Of a DNA stretch of 16,567 nt, positions 6,684-14,308 are shown one piece after another. The notes under the pieces were generated by a model. The model ran no database searches, was not told the DNA's origin, and worked only from the letters and a program-made list of their open reading frames with translations. The translations under genes and the position numbers were made by a program. Source of the stretch: Planctomycetota bacterium (GTDB lineage Bacteria > Planctomycetota > Planctomycetia > Planctomycetales > Planctomycetaceae); the NCBI GenBank assembly GCA_026692825.1, contig JAPLOC010000400.1, forward strand, positions 1 through 16,567, read 5' to 3'. Each line of letters starts with the position of its first letter. The first letter of the stretch is position 1.

Positions 6684-8141
6684 ATGACCATTCCCGCACA
6701 TCCGCTGCGCTTTGATCGTCGCGTCGCGATCTCGGCGGGGAGTATCGGCCTGTTGCAGTTGGGGATGAACCATGTCGCCGGTCTGCGGGCGATGGCGGCG
6801 GAGTCGGCACAGCCTCTGCCTGCCAAGCACAAGGCGGTCATCTACATTTTTCTGTCAGGTGGACTGGGACAGCAAGACAGTTTTGATCCGAAACCCGACG
6901 CGCCGGACAACGTCCGAGGGGAGTTCGCGCCGATCGCGACGCGGACACCGGGATTGCAGATCTGCGAACACCTGCCAATGCTCGCCGCCCGTAGCGAGCA
7001 TTGGGCGGTGGTTCGTTCGTTGACGCATCCGTACAACGAACACTCGGTCGGCCATCACGTGATGCTCACGGGGAGAACGGAGACGCCTCCCGGGTTCGAT
7101 TCGAACAAGCCGACGCCGCACGACTACCCGTCGCTGCCATCCGTGATCAGCGGGGTCGTTCCCCCTCGCAACAATCTTCCCCCGGCCGCCGTTCTTCCCG
7201 AGAAACTGGTGCATGTCACCGGCCGCACGATTCCCGGCCAGTTTGGCGGGCAGATGGGCTGGAAGTACGACCCGTGGTTCATTGAGGCGAGCCGCTTCAA
7301 GGACACCAAGTACATCCACGGGGCGTTCCCGGAATTCGGGTTTCAGCGGTGGGAAGGGTCGGCGAATCCGCCGAACTATGTCTTTGAAGCCCCTCGACTG
7401 GAACTGCCGCACGAGGTTCTGCACGACCGACTTTCCAGCCGGCTCGACCTGTTGAAAACACTCGACGGACAGCGGCGGGCGCTGGATGCTGCGGGAAATC
7501 TGGGGGAATTCGACCGGACCCGGCAGTCGGCGGTCTCACTGCTCACCAACGGAGGGGTGCATCGGGCACTCGACGTTCACGCCGCCCCGAGCGATGTGCA
7601 GGAGAAGTACGGGCGCAATTCGTTCGGGTGGTCCCTACTGATGGCCCGACAATTGATCGAGGCGGGAGTCTCCCTGGTGCAGGTCAATCTGGGGAATGAT
7701 GAATCGTGGGACACCCATGAAAAAGCGTTCCCCAACCTGAAGAACTACCTGCTTCCCCCGACCGACCGGGCGATCTCGGCACTGATTGACGACCTCGAAG
7801 CACGAGGCATGCTCGACGACACGCTGATCGTGATGGCGGGGGAATTTGGCCGAACTCCCAAAATCTTCACCTTCACCGGCGCGATTTCGAAACTCCCCGG
7901 TCGTGACCACTGGGGAGCGGCGCAAAGCGTCTTCTTCGCGGGCGGGGGAGTCCGCGGCGGAACGGTGATCGGTGCGACGGACAAGTTAGGGGGATACCCA
8001 ATCGCCGACGCGCAACGTCCCGAAAACATGGCGGCGACCATTTATGAAGCTCTGGGACTTCCGCGGACCGTGGTCTGGAAAGACCAACTCGATCGGCCGC
8101 ATCATGTCTATCATGGCGAACCGATCGCCGGGCTGGTTTGA
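6684..8141 (+). CDS. DUF1501 family protein (alkaline-phosphatase/sulfatase-like fold)
   Basis: A 485-residue member of the DUF1501 family, abundant in planctomycetes and distantly related to the sulfatase/alkaline phosphatase fold. The precise reaction is unknown. The N-terminus MTIPAHPLRFDRRVAISAGSIGLLQLG has paired arginines before a hydrophobic stretch, as in Tat-exported members. Family motifs are clear: AVIYIFLSGGLGQQDSFDPKPDAP (residues 51-74), VRSLTHPYNEHSVGHHVMLTG, WDTH (342-345), GEFGRTP (386-392) and GRDHW (406-410). It ends with IYEALGLPRTVVWKDQLDRPHHVYHGEPIAGLV, the normal C-terminus. The ATG follows CCAGGTG by a few bases. These proteins usually sit beside a DUF1549/DUF1553 gene; here the nearest one lies about 6 kb away, with unrelated genes between them. 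The stop is 17 bases from the convergent phosphodiesterase gene. Confidence 0.93.
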   Translation: MTIPAHPLRFDRRVAISAGSIGLLQLGMNHVAGLRAMAAESAQPLPAKHKAVIYIFLSGGLGQQDSFDPKPDAPDNVRGEFAPIATRTPGLQICEHLPMLAARSEHWAVVRSLTHPYNEHSVGHHVMLTGRTETPPGFDSNKPTPHDYPSLPSVISGVVPPRNNLPPAAVLPEKLVHVTGRTIPGQFGGQMGWKYDPWFIEASRFKDTKYIHGAFPEFGFQRWEGSANPPNYVFEAPRLELPHEVLHDRLSSRLDLLKTLDGQRRALDAAGNLGEFDRTRQSAVSLLTNGGVHRALDVHAAPSDVQEKYGRNSFGWSLLMARQLIEAGVSLVQVNLGNDESWDTHEKAFPNLKNYLLPPTDRAISALIDDLEARGMLDDTLIVMAGEFGRTPKIFTFTGAISKLPGRDHWGAAQSVFFAGGGVRGGTVIGATDKLGGYPIADAQRPENMAATIYEALGLPRTVVWKDQLDRPHHVYHGEPIAGLV

Positions 8142-8158
8142 ACGAATTCGAGGCCGAC

Positions 8159-9931
8159 CTATCGGCGCAGCGCTTCGCGGACCCGCAGCAGAATACGGTC
8201 GGCGGTTCCCAGTTCGCGGATCTCGTCAAGCCGGGCCCGCAGTGTGGCGGGATCGTCGGTGATGATGTTGTCGACGCCGGCGTCCACTAAAGGTGCCACC
8301 CATTTTGTGTCGTTCACCGTCCAGGCGTGAATCGTGATTCCCCGAGTGGCCGCCCGGTCGACAAGTTCCCGGGTCGCCATTTTCGTCTCCACCATCAGAA
8401 AGTCGACCTCCAGTCGCGCCAGATCCCCCACCGACTTGGCGGCGATGAACCCGATCTCCAGGTCAGGAGCCTGCCGTTTGGCGAACTGGATGCTCGCATA
8501 CGACTGCGAACAGATCCGCGTGCGGCCGGTCAGGCCACGACGTTTCAGCTCGGCGACCACCAGTTCGGTCAACGGTTCTTCATCGGCGCGGTTGTGCGGT
8601 TTGAGTTCGACATTGAGTCGAATCGACTTGCCGGCGGCATCGAGAAACTCGGCGAACGTCGGAATCCGCTCTCCCGTGAATTCTGGCATTTTCAGTGCGA
8701 CTCCCAGGTCGAGAGCCTGAATCTCGGCCAGTGTCGCCTGGTCAACCCGGCGTTTGCCCCCGCCCGAACGGGCCAAGTCAATGTCGTGCATGACCACCAG
8801 TTGTCCATCGGCGGTTCGCTGGACATCGATCTCCGCCCATTCGGCCCGATCGGCGATCGCCTGTTTGACGGCTGCAACGCTGTTTTCCGGCGCGTGGGTC
8901 GCACCGGCGCGGTGCGCGGTGAATTCGACACGGTCGTCGAGCCGTTGTGATCGCACGTATTCCCTCGCCCCCGAGAGTGTGACCGCCAGACAAGTCGCCA
9001 GTCCTCCGACCCACAACCAACCGCGCGACATCCGTCTTATCGGGCGGTCCGGCACGTGAGTCGCAGTGGCCACTTCCTCCACGCCGGATGAATCGGTCGG
9101 CTCACTCGTCGCCTGTCGGTACAGAGCCAACACCAAAGCCGCGAAGGAAACCGTTCCAAAAACCGACAGTCCCCCCAAAAGCCATTCGGAGCCGGCGTCG
9201 AGTCCCCACAATACAATGACCGAAATCAGAAAGTTGACGATCAACCAGGCACCAAGTACGCGGATTAGCTGAATGTACTTTCCCGCCGTCAACGACTCGC
9301 TACCGACGAGCGCCCCGGTCACCGATATTCCCGTCTCGAATAACATCACCGGGACCGCGAACAACCATCCCAAGAACCAACGGCCGGCGACAATCAGGTA
9401 GGTCCCGCCGACTGCGCAAGCCAGGCCGCCTCCCAGCCAGAATTCCCTCGGCCGCAGAATGATCAAGCCATTCAGGTCACTTCCGCTCCAGAACCACCAG
9501 TAGAGAATTCCGATTCCCGCGAGAAACGGAATCGCCAGCGCCAGGTACACCACCAGTTGCCGCATTCCCAAGATCAACAGTCTGTGGAATTGCCGGGCCG
9601 CCGTTCGCAATCCCCCCGACCAGTCCAGAGATCGATCGGCGAGCAGTAGCTGCAGTCCCGCCAGCTCAAAATACTGGGTCGCGAGCAGAAACGTCCCGCC
9701 GCACAAGATCGCCGTTATGCCAGGCCAAGTGAGAAGAAAACTCGCGATCTCGAAGTTTCCGACCGACGCCTTCCCATAATGAGCAAGCAGTTGCCGTAGT
9801 CCCAGCGAGAAGAGGGGCGTCAAACACAGCGCGTCGAGGATCTTGAACGCAAAGGAATAGGGGATCACACTCCGCAGGCGCCCCAGGCTGGAGTGGTATG
9901 CCGACAGGACGAGATGGGGAACACGGCTCAT
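8159..9931 (-). CDS. Membrane-anchored glycerophosphodiester phosphodiesterase
   Basis: A 590-residue two-part protein. Residues ~20-325 are hydrophobic, with about seven membrane segments (for example LLILGMRQLVVYLALAIPFLAGIGILYWWFW and VLGAWLIVNFLISVIVLWGL). They match the membrane domain often fused to these enzymes, and a final segment near 304-322 leads into the catalytic domain. From residue 338 the GDPD domain is canonical: TAHRAG..APENS (His340, Glu349, Asn350), AEIDVQRTADGQLVVMHD (Glu367, Asp369, His382), NVELKPH (Glu442, Lys444), HAWTVND and GVDNIITDDP. The family hydrolyses glycerophosphodiesters to glycerol-3-phosphate and an alcohol, with a metal ion, in lipid turnover; here probably at the outer face of the cytoplasmic membrane. 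All catalytic residues are present. ATG at 9931 follows GGAAGT closely, so the ribosome site is weak. The frame is closed upstream by a TGA. Confidence 0.93.
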   Translation of the reverse strand: MSRVPHLVLSAYHSSLGRLRSVIPYSFAFKILDALCLTPLFSLGLRQLLAHYGKASVGNFEIASFLLTWPGITAILCGGTFLLATQYFELAGLQLLLADRSLDWSGGLRTAARQFHRLLILGMRQLVVYLALAIPFLAGIGILYWWFWSGSDLNGLIILRPREFWLGGGLACAVGGTYLIVAGRWFLGWLFAVPVMLFETGISVTGALVGSESLTAGKYIQLIRVLGAWLIVNFLISVIVLWGLDAGSEWLLGGLSVFGTVSFAALVLALYRQATSEPTDSSGVEEVATATHVPDRPIRRMSRGWLWVGGLATCLAVTLSGAREYVRSQRLDDRVEFTAHRAGATHAPENSVAAVKQAIADRAEWAEIDVQRTADGQLVVMHDIDLARSGGGKRRVDQATLAEIQALDLGVALKMPEFTGERIPTFAEFLDAAGKSIRLNVELKPHNRADEEPLTELVVAELKRRGLTGRTRICSQSYASIQFAKRQAPDLEIGFIAAKSVGDLARLEVDFLMVETKMATRELVDRAATRGITIHAWTVNDTKWVAPLVDAGVDNIITDDPATLRARLDEIRELGTADRILLRVREALRR

Positions 9932-10270
9932 ACTTCCAGGGGCTTTCCAACGGGGCGGACGGGACAGTCAGTTTGGTGGCGACGACGCTCCGCGGCATCG
10001 CCTCCGTTGTGGTCTCGACAATTTCCAAATCAGGAACCCGACGCGTTGCGGAGCGGCCGCCTGCGCTCCAAACGGAACGCGCGTTTTCAGTCCAGTGACC
10101 GGGGAATTTCGTCGGCGGATTTTCGCGGCGGCGGATCGGTTGAGGAATTGTCCGTAGTTGGAGGACGGGTTGCCACCGTGCCAACGTGCCATCGGTTGGA
10201 ATCCTGGTTTCCCAAGCCGTAAAGTAACGGCACTGTTTTGCTTCCACACCGTCAACGGCACTTCGCGACC
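9932..10270. other. Divergent intergenic region, 339 bases
   Basis: This stretch separates the phosphodiesterase (minus) from the large one-TM protein (plus) and should hold both promoters. I see no gene: the open frames crossing it have no family features. One weak plus-strand candidate promoter is TTGGAA (10196-10201), 18 bases, TAAAGT (10220-10225), matching consensus at 4 of 6 in each box. A 6-bp inverted repeat GGAGCG/CGCTCC lies at 10050-10069, and CGTGCCA is repeated near 10177-10190. None of these is strong. Confidence 0.3.
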
Positions 10271-12862
10271 ATGTCTTCCACCTCTCCCCGCCGACGCCGC
10301 CGTCAAACTCCTTCCGTACGCCTGATCCTCGGCGTCGTCACCGGTTTGGTGATCGCCGGGATCCTGTTTCTGACACTGGGGCGCGGCAAAGGGACAGCGG
10401 CGAAGAAGCCGCGGGGTTCAAAAACTGCACCGACAGTCGCCGGTGGTGAGCGCCCAGCAAATTCTCCAAAAAACAAGGCGAAACGTACCGGATCCGACTC
10501 AGAGGCGGAAACACCGAGCGGTGACAACCCATCCTCGGCTCGTCGCGGCGAGCAGAAACCGCCCAAAAGCGTGGAACCGATTTCAATCCAGATCCATACA
10601 CCCGAGCCGGGGTTTCTGGTCGAAATCGACGGCGTTGTTGCCCGGGATGACAAAAAACAGGTGGTGCTGACTCCGTGCGAGGTTCAAATGACGCCCGGCA
10701 CGCGTACCATTCGCGTCGCCCGCCAGCAGTTCAAAGACATCGTCCGTGACGTTCCGATCATTGAGGGGGAGGAGATCGAATTCACCCCCGAGTACGATCC
10801 CTTCGGCGAACCGGCTGGCTACTTCGCGTCACGCTTTGCCACCACTGCGGTGGGCGAACGTGTGGAACTCTCTGCGATCAATGAACTCGGTCCCTCGTGG
10901 GATCCCTGGATCGCCGCGGATGGACTCACGATCTGGTTCGCGGGGGATCACACCAACGGACGCGGTCTGTTCGTCGCGCGGCGGGCGACTCCTTATGAGG
11001 AGTTCGGCACTCCCGAACTACTGGCGCGAACGACCGACCTGGTCGCGAGCCCGACTCAAACCAGCGACAGATTGCTGGTGGCGTACTCACTACGCGACAA
11101 ACCTCAGGTGCGGTCGCTGATCCGGGGCGAGCCAGCCGAGGCGTTTCGCGCTGGCCCCGTCCTGGCATTCAGTGAAGTCGAGGGAGAGACCTGGCCGATG
11201 ACCGCGATTTCCGCCGATGGGCTGGCCCTGACCTGGCTGCGACACGCTGACGGCAAACACACCGTTTACCAAGTGACACGCAAAACTCTCGGTGCCGAGT
11301 TTCCGGCCAAAGGCAAACCCGTCAAACTGCCGGCGGCCGATGTACGATTTTCGGCGGATGGAACTCGATTGTACTGGCTGGACGAGTGGCGAGTGATGCG
11401 CGCCACCCGCGATTCGACCGCGGGCGAGTTTGGGACGCCCGCTTCGTTGTGCGATCTGCCGGAGAAAGCGTTCGCGGTCGAAACGGGACGCAGGCAATTT
11501 ACGCTCAGTGACGACGAGGTCTGGCTGTGGGGGAGCGATGGGCCGGTGGGTAGCGAGGCGTTGTTCGCATTGAGATTGCAGGAGGCTCCTTCGCACGGTC
11601 CAATCCCCCGTGGTCGGTCGATCGCCCCCAAAGAGAAGTCGAAGGCCACTCCCAGCGGAACGGAACCAATTCCCGAAGTGGCGGCAGTCCCGGAGGAGGT
11701 TGATCCGAAGCGGGCCACATTGCCCTATTTCGCGTTCCGCAAGAAGCTGGAAGTGTCGATTGCGACATACGATTTCGACTCAGCCGGTCAATTGCTGGAA
11801 GAGGCCAAACGTGACGCGCGTCTGGAAGAGAATCGCGAGGCGTTGGAATGGGATGCCGGGGAATTGTCGCTCGTGCGACGTTTCTGGAATCGTGTCGAAG
11901 GCAAAGCGCGGGAATTGAAACCTGGGGATTCCTTGAGGATCCGAGGGAAAGCGGTCGAACTCGTCGCATTTGCCGACGGTGTTCTCGAAGGACGGACTCC
12001 GCAGGGAATGGTTCTCAAGGCGAATCTGCGGGAATTGACGCCAGTGGAATTGTCGCTCCTCGCGGATCGTGGCGTGGAAAAGAGTGACAAGACCGCGCAG
12101 CTCGAAGCGGGAGTGTTTCTCACGCTGACCGGAAAGGCCTCGGCAGCGACCATCGCCCCCCGATTGCAGCGGGCGGGGGATGATGGAAAACTCTTCAGCG
12201 ATCATCGACTGTCGCGTCGGCTGCTGGAATTGAAGCAGGAGGCGGCGCGGGGGAATCTCTCGCGGGCGCTGGCGATCGCCGACGAACTTGTATCCACCGC
12301 GCCGAAATCGGCGCAGGCCAAAGCGGCGATTGCCGAACGGGACGCTCTTCCGACGCGATTGGTTTGGAAGGCCGTGGGGAGCCAGGACTGGCAGCACCCG
12401 ACTCCCGATTCCCACGAAGCGACCGTCGCGCGTGTTCCGGGAGCCCATCTGGCGTCGGGGGAGAGGTACCGCAACTTCCGCCTGACACTGGAATGGAAGA
12501 CTGTGGGGACGACGGCCCAGGGGGGAGTCTGGTTTCGGTATCCAGGCACCGGCGATCTCCGGAAATCGGCCTGGAAGATCATGCTGGCCAACGACGCGGC
12601 GGCGGGGACCGTGGATCGGTTTTCGACTGGCGCCCTGTTTGGTGTGAAGCCACCGAAAGCGAATCGCGTGAAGCCGGCCGGCGAGTGGAACACGTTGGAA
12701 CTGACCGCCGAGGGCGATCGGGCGCGACTGAAAATCAATGGCGAAGAAGTCCTCGATACGCCACTCAGCGATCCGAACATTCCCGCCGAGGGACTGATTT
12801 GCTTGGATGGCGAATTCGGAGGGATCACGTATCGCAAAGTGCTGGTGTTTGAAAAGAACTGA
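10271..12862 (+). CDS. Large membrane-anchored protein: PEGA-like, beta-propeller and C-terminal DUF1080 domain
   Basis: An 863-residue protein. Residues 1-15 are basic (RRRRR), 16-36 are one membrane segment (VRLILGVVTGLVIAGILFLTL), and 37-95 are a polar Lys/Pro linker. About 98-170 resembles a PEGA-type surface domain (IQIHTPEPGFLVEIDGVV..PCEVQMTPGTRTIRV). About 195-430 looks like PD40/TolB propeller strands (ELGPSWDPWIAADGLTIWFAGD, AISADGLALTWLRH, VRFSADGTRLYWLDEWRVM). About 480-690 is helical with no family I know. Residues 695-863 form a DUF1080 (3-keto-disaccharide hydrolase, LamG-like) domain: FRLTLEWKTVGTTAQGGVWFRYPG..GEWNTLELTAEGDRARLKINGEEV..GLICLDGEFGGITYRKV. The topology suggests an extracytoplasmic protein, perhaps binding or cleaving carbohydrate. 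ATG at 10271 is chosen over a TTG at 10238 because the TM then sits normally; no good ribosome site. The substrate and reaction are unknown. Confidence 0.85.
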   Translation: MSSTSPRRRRRQTPSVRLILGVVTGLVIAGILFLTLGRGKGTAAKKPRGSKTAPTVAGGERPANSPKNKAKRTGSDSEAETPSGDNPSSARRGEQKPPKSVEPISIQIHTPEPGFLVEIDGVVARDDKKQVVLTPCEVQMTPGTRTIRVARQQFKDIVRDVPIIEGEEIEFTPEYDPFGEPAGYFASRFATTAVGERVELSAINELGPSWDPWIAADGLTIWFAGDHTNGRGLFVARRATPYEEFGTPELLARTTDLVASPTQTSDRLLVAYSLRDKPQVRSLIRGEPAEAFRAGPVLAFSEVEGETWPMTAISADGLALTWLRHADGKHTVYQVTRKTLGAEFPAKGKPVKLPAADVRFSADGTRLYWLDEWRVMRATRDSTAGEFGTPASLCDLPEKAFAVETGRRQFTLSDDEVWLWGSDGPVGSEALFALRLQEAPSHGPIPRGRSIAPKEKSKATPSGTEPIPEVAAVPEEVDPKRATLPYFAFRKKLEVSIATYDFDSAGQLLEEAKRDARLEENREALEWDAGELSLVRRFWNRVEGKARELKPGDSLRIRGKAVELVAFADGVLEGRTPQGMVLKANLRELTPVELSLLADRGVEKSDKTAQLEAGVFLTLTGKASAATIAPRLQRAGDDGKLFSDHRLSRRLLELKQEAARGNLSRALAIADELVSTAPKSAQAKAAIAERDALPTRLVWKAVGSQDWQHPTPDSHEATVARVPGAHLASGERYRNFRLTLEWKTVGTTAQGGVWFRYPGTGDLRKSAWKIMLANDAAAGTVDRFSTGALFGVKPPKANRVKPAGEWNTLELTAEGDRARLKINGEEVLDTPLSDPNIPAEGLICLDGEFGGITYRKVLVFEKN

Positions 12863-13066
12863 CGCACGGGCTCGTTCGGACAGAGCGGCCTGTTGACCAT
12901 TGAGAAGGGCGTCGTATCGGGACGGATCGATGCGCTGGAATTGCCGTGCAAATTGTTGTCTGGTAAAAGGTTGAGTCTGTCGGATGGTGCGTTTCGCGTG
13001 GGAAAATTCGGTGACACGCCGCTTTCTTCCCAACGGGGGACGGACCATCCGCGTAGTAAGTGAACC

Positions 13067-13747
13067 ATGGCTCGCCCGCACACGATGTCCGAGATCGACA
13101 CGCAGTCTCTAGAGTCCCCCCCACCGGGCGGGGGCGTTAGCGATGCGCGCCTGGTCGAAGCGGTGCGGAAGGGTGACCACGACGCGTTTGGCGAACTGGT
13201 GAAGCGTTACGAAGGGCGTCTGATGAGTGTGTTGTTGCGGTTCGTTCGCGATCGCGAACTGGCCCGCGACTTGGCTCAGGAGACGTTTTTGCGGGTCTAC
13301 GAGCGGATCGAGCAGTTCGATCCCTCCCGGCGGTTTGGTCCGTGGCTGTTCCGAATTGGGGTCAATCTGGGCCTCGACTACATGCGGAAGCGGAAACGCC
13401 GACTGTGGCCGCTGCTGTTCAGCGAAAGCCGTTCCGAAACCCCGCCCGACCCTTCGTCCAGCGACCCCCGGCAGCAGCTTGACCTCGAACAAGAGGTTCG
13501 GCATGTCCTTGAGGGGATTCCAGAGCATTACCGCACGGTTTTGGTGTTGCGAGATCTCGAGAATTTTTCGACTTCGGAAATCGCGGCGATCTTAAATCGC
13601 AAAGAGGCGACCATCCGGTGGCGGCTGGCGGAAGCCCGCACGAAATTCAAGCAGATCTGGACGCGTCGGCAAGCGGAACGAAAGCCGGGGGATCAGGTGT
13701 TTCCCCTGCCGGGTTCCGAGGAGAGTGATCACGATGTGGATGAATAA
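13067..13747 (+). CDS. ECF-type RNA polymerase sigma factor
   Basis: A 226-residue group-4 (ECF) sigma factor. Region 2 covers about residues 38-109: DAFGELVKRYEGRLMSVLLRFVRDRELARDLAQETFLRVYERIEQFDPSRRFGPWLFRIGVNLGLDYMRKRKRR, with the usual DLAQETFLRVY and PWLFRI signatures. A variable linker (PDPSSSDPRQQ) follows. Region 4 covers about 147-197, LEGIPEHYRTVLVLRDLENFSTSEIAAILNRKEATIRWRLAEARTKFK, with its helix-turn-helix. It would direct core polymerase to a small regulon, which may include its own operon. The ATG at 13067 is preferred; a second ATG at 13085 has no ribosome site. The stop overlaps the anti-sigma start by 14 bases, implying coupled translation. The 204-base gap upstream holds no clear promoter. 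Confidence 0.95.
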   Translation: MARPHTMSEIDTQSLESPPPGGGVSDARLVEAVRKGDHDAFGELVKRYEGRLMSVLLRFVRDRELARDLAQETFLRVYERIEQFDPSRRFGPWLFRIGVNLGLDYMRKRKRRLWPLLFSESRSETPPDPSSSDPRQQLDLEQEVRHVLEGIPEHYRTVLVLRDLENFSTSEIAAILNRKEATIRWRLAEARTKFKQIWTRRQAERKPGDQVFPLPGSEESDHDVDE

Positions 13748-14294
13748 CTGTCGGAAGTATCGGGCCGATCTGGCGCTTCTGGCGGGCAACGACCTGGATG
13801 CGGCGACCCGCCTGGAAGTGGAGCGGCACGTTGTCACCTGTCCGGAATGCCGGGCGCATTGGCAGGAACTGCAATCGAGCCAGCAGGCGCTCGAACAATC
13901 GCGGGGGACTGCGGTCGTCGTCTCCTTAGAGACCAGTTCCGTCTGGGTCGATGTCCAACGGCAGATTCGCGTGGTCGACGAGCGTTCACGACGCGGTTCG
14001 TGGCGGGGCTGGCTGCCCGCCGTGGCCATGGCCGCCGCCTGCCTCGCGGTGATTCTGATCACCTCAGATATTTTGCGAGAATCGACCGTTCCTCCGGAAT
14101 TCACCCGGCAGCCCGCTTATTCCGCCGGTACCCCCGTCAGTTTTTCGACATCGTCGGCACAACCCACAATCGTCCCGGCAAGCGCCGAAGAACTGGTTCC
14201 CGAACGGTTGGAAGACGCTCGTGTCGACGATCGCCCCCGACGACGCTCCAACCGGGCAGAACGGTTGAGCAACGGGCCGTATCGCGGGTTCTGA
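13734..14294 (+). CDS. Anti-sigma factor with zinc-finger (HxxxCxxC) domain and one TM segment
   Basis: A 186-residue anti-sigma factor paired with the ECF sigma gene. The N-terminus holds the zinc anti-sigma (zf-HC2/ZAS) signature: Cys6, then His32-x3-Cys36-x2-Cys39 (RHVVTCPEC), which clamps sigma regions 2 and 4. A single membrane segment, WLPAVAMAAACLAVILITSDIL (about 93-115), anchors it. The outer part, about 70 residues, is Pro/Ser rich and ends in a basic stretch (RPRRRSNRAERLSNG), with no recognised sensor domain. Start choice: GAGGAGAG lies about 8 bases before the ATG at 13734; a GTG at 13725 and an ATG at 13740 are alternatives. It overlaps the sigma gene, the usual arrangement for stoichiometric coupling. 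Release of sigma probably follows proteolysis or a signal across the membrane (inference). The stop lies 14 bases from the convergent DUF1549 gene. Confidence 0.9.
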   Translation: MWMNNCRKYRADLALLAGNDLDAATRLEVERHVVTCPECRAHWQELQSSQQALEQSRGTAVVVSLETSSVWVDVQRQIRVVDERSRRGSWRGWLPAVAMAAACLAVILITSDILRESTVPPEFTRQPAYSAGTPVSFSTSSAQPTIVPASAEELVPERLEDARVDDRPRRRSNRAERLSNGPYRGF

Positions 14295-14308
14295 TTCGAC
14301 GTATCCGC

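Noticed and set aside
8327..8950. 207-codon plus-strand frame
   Set aside because: It is antisense to the GDPD catalytic domain, whose active-site residues are all present.
9666..10247. 193-codon minus-strand frame upstream of the phosphodiesterase
   Set aside because: It overlaps the phosphodiesterase in another frame and has no homology signs; it probably reflects GC-rich open frames.
11780..13081. 433-codon open frame on the minus strand
   Set aside because: It is antisense to the DUF1080-domain protein, has Arg/Gln/Pro-rich shadow composition and no motifs; the plus-strand gene has clear domains.
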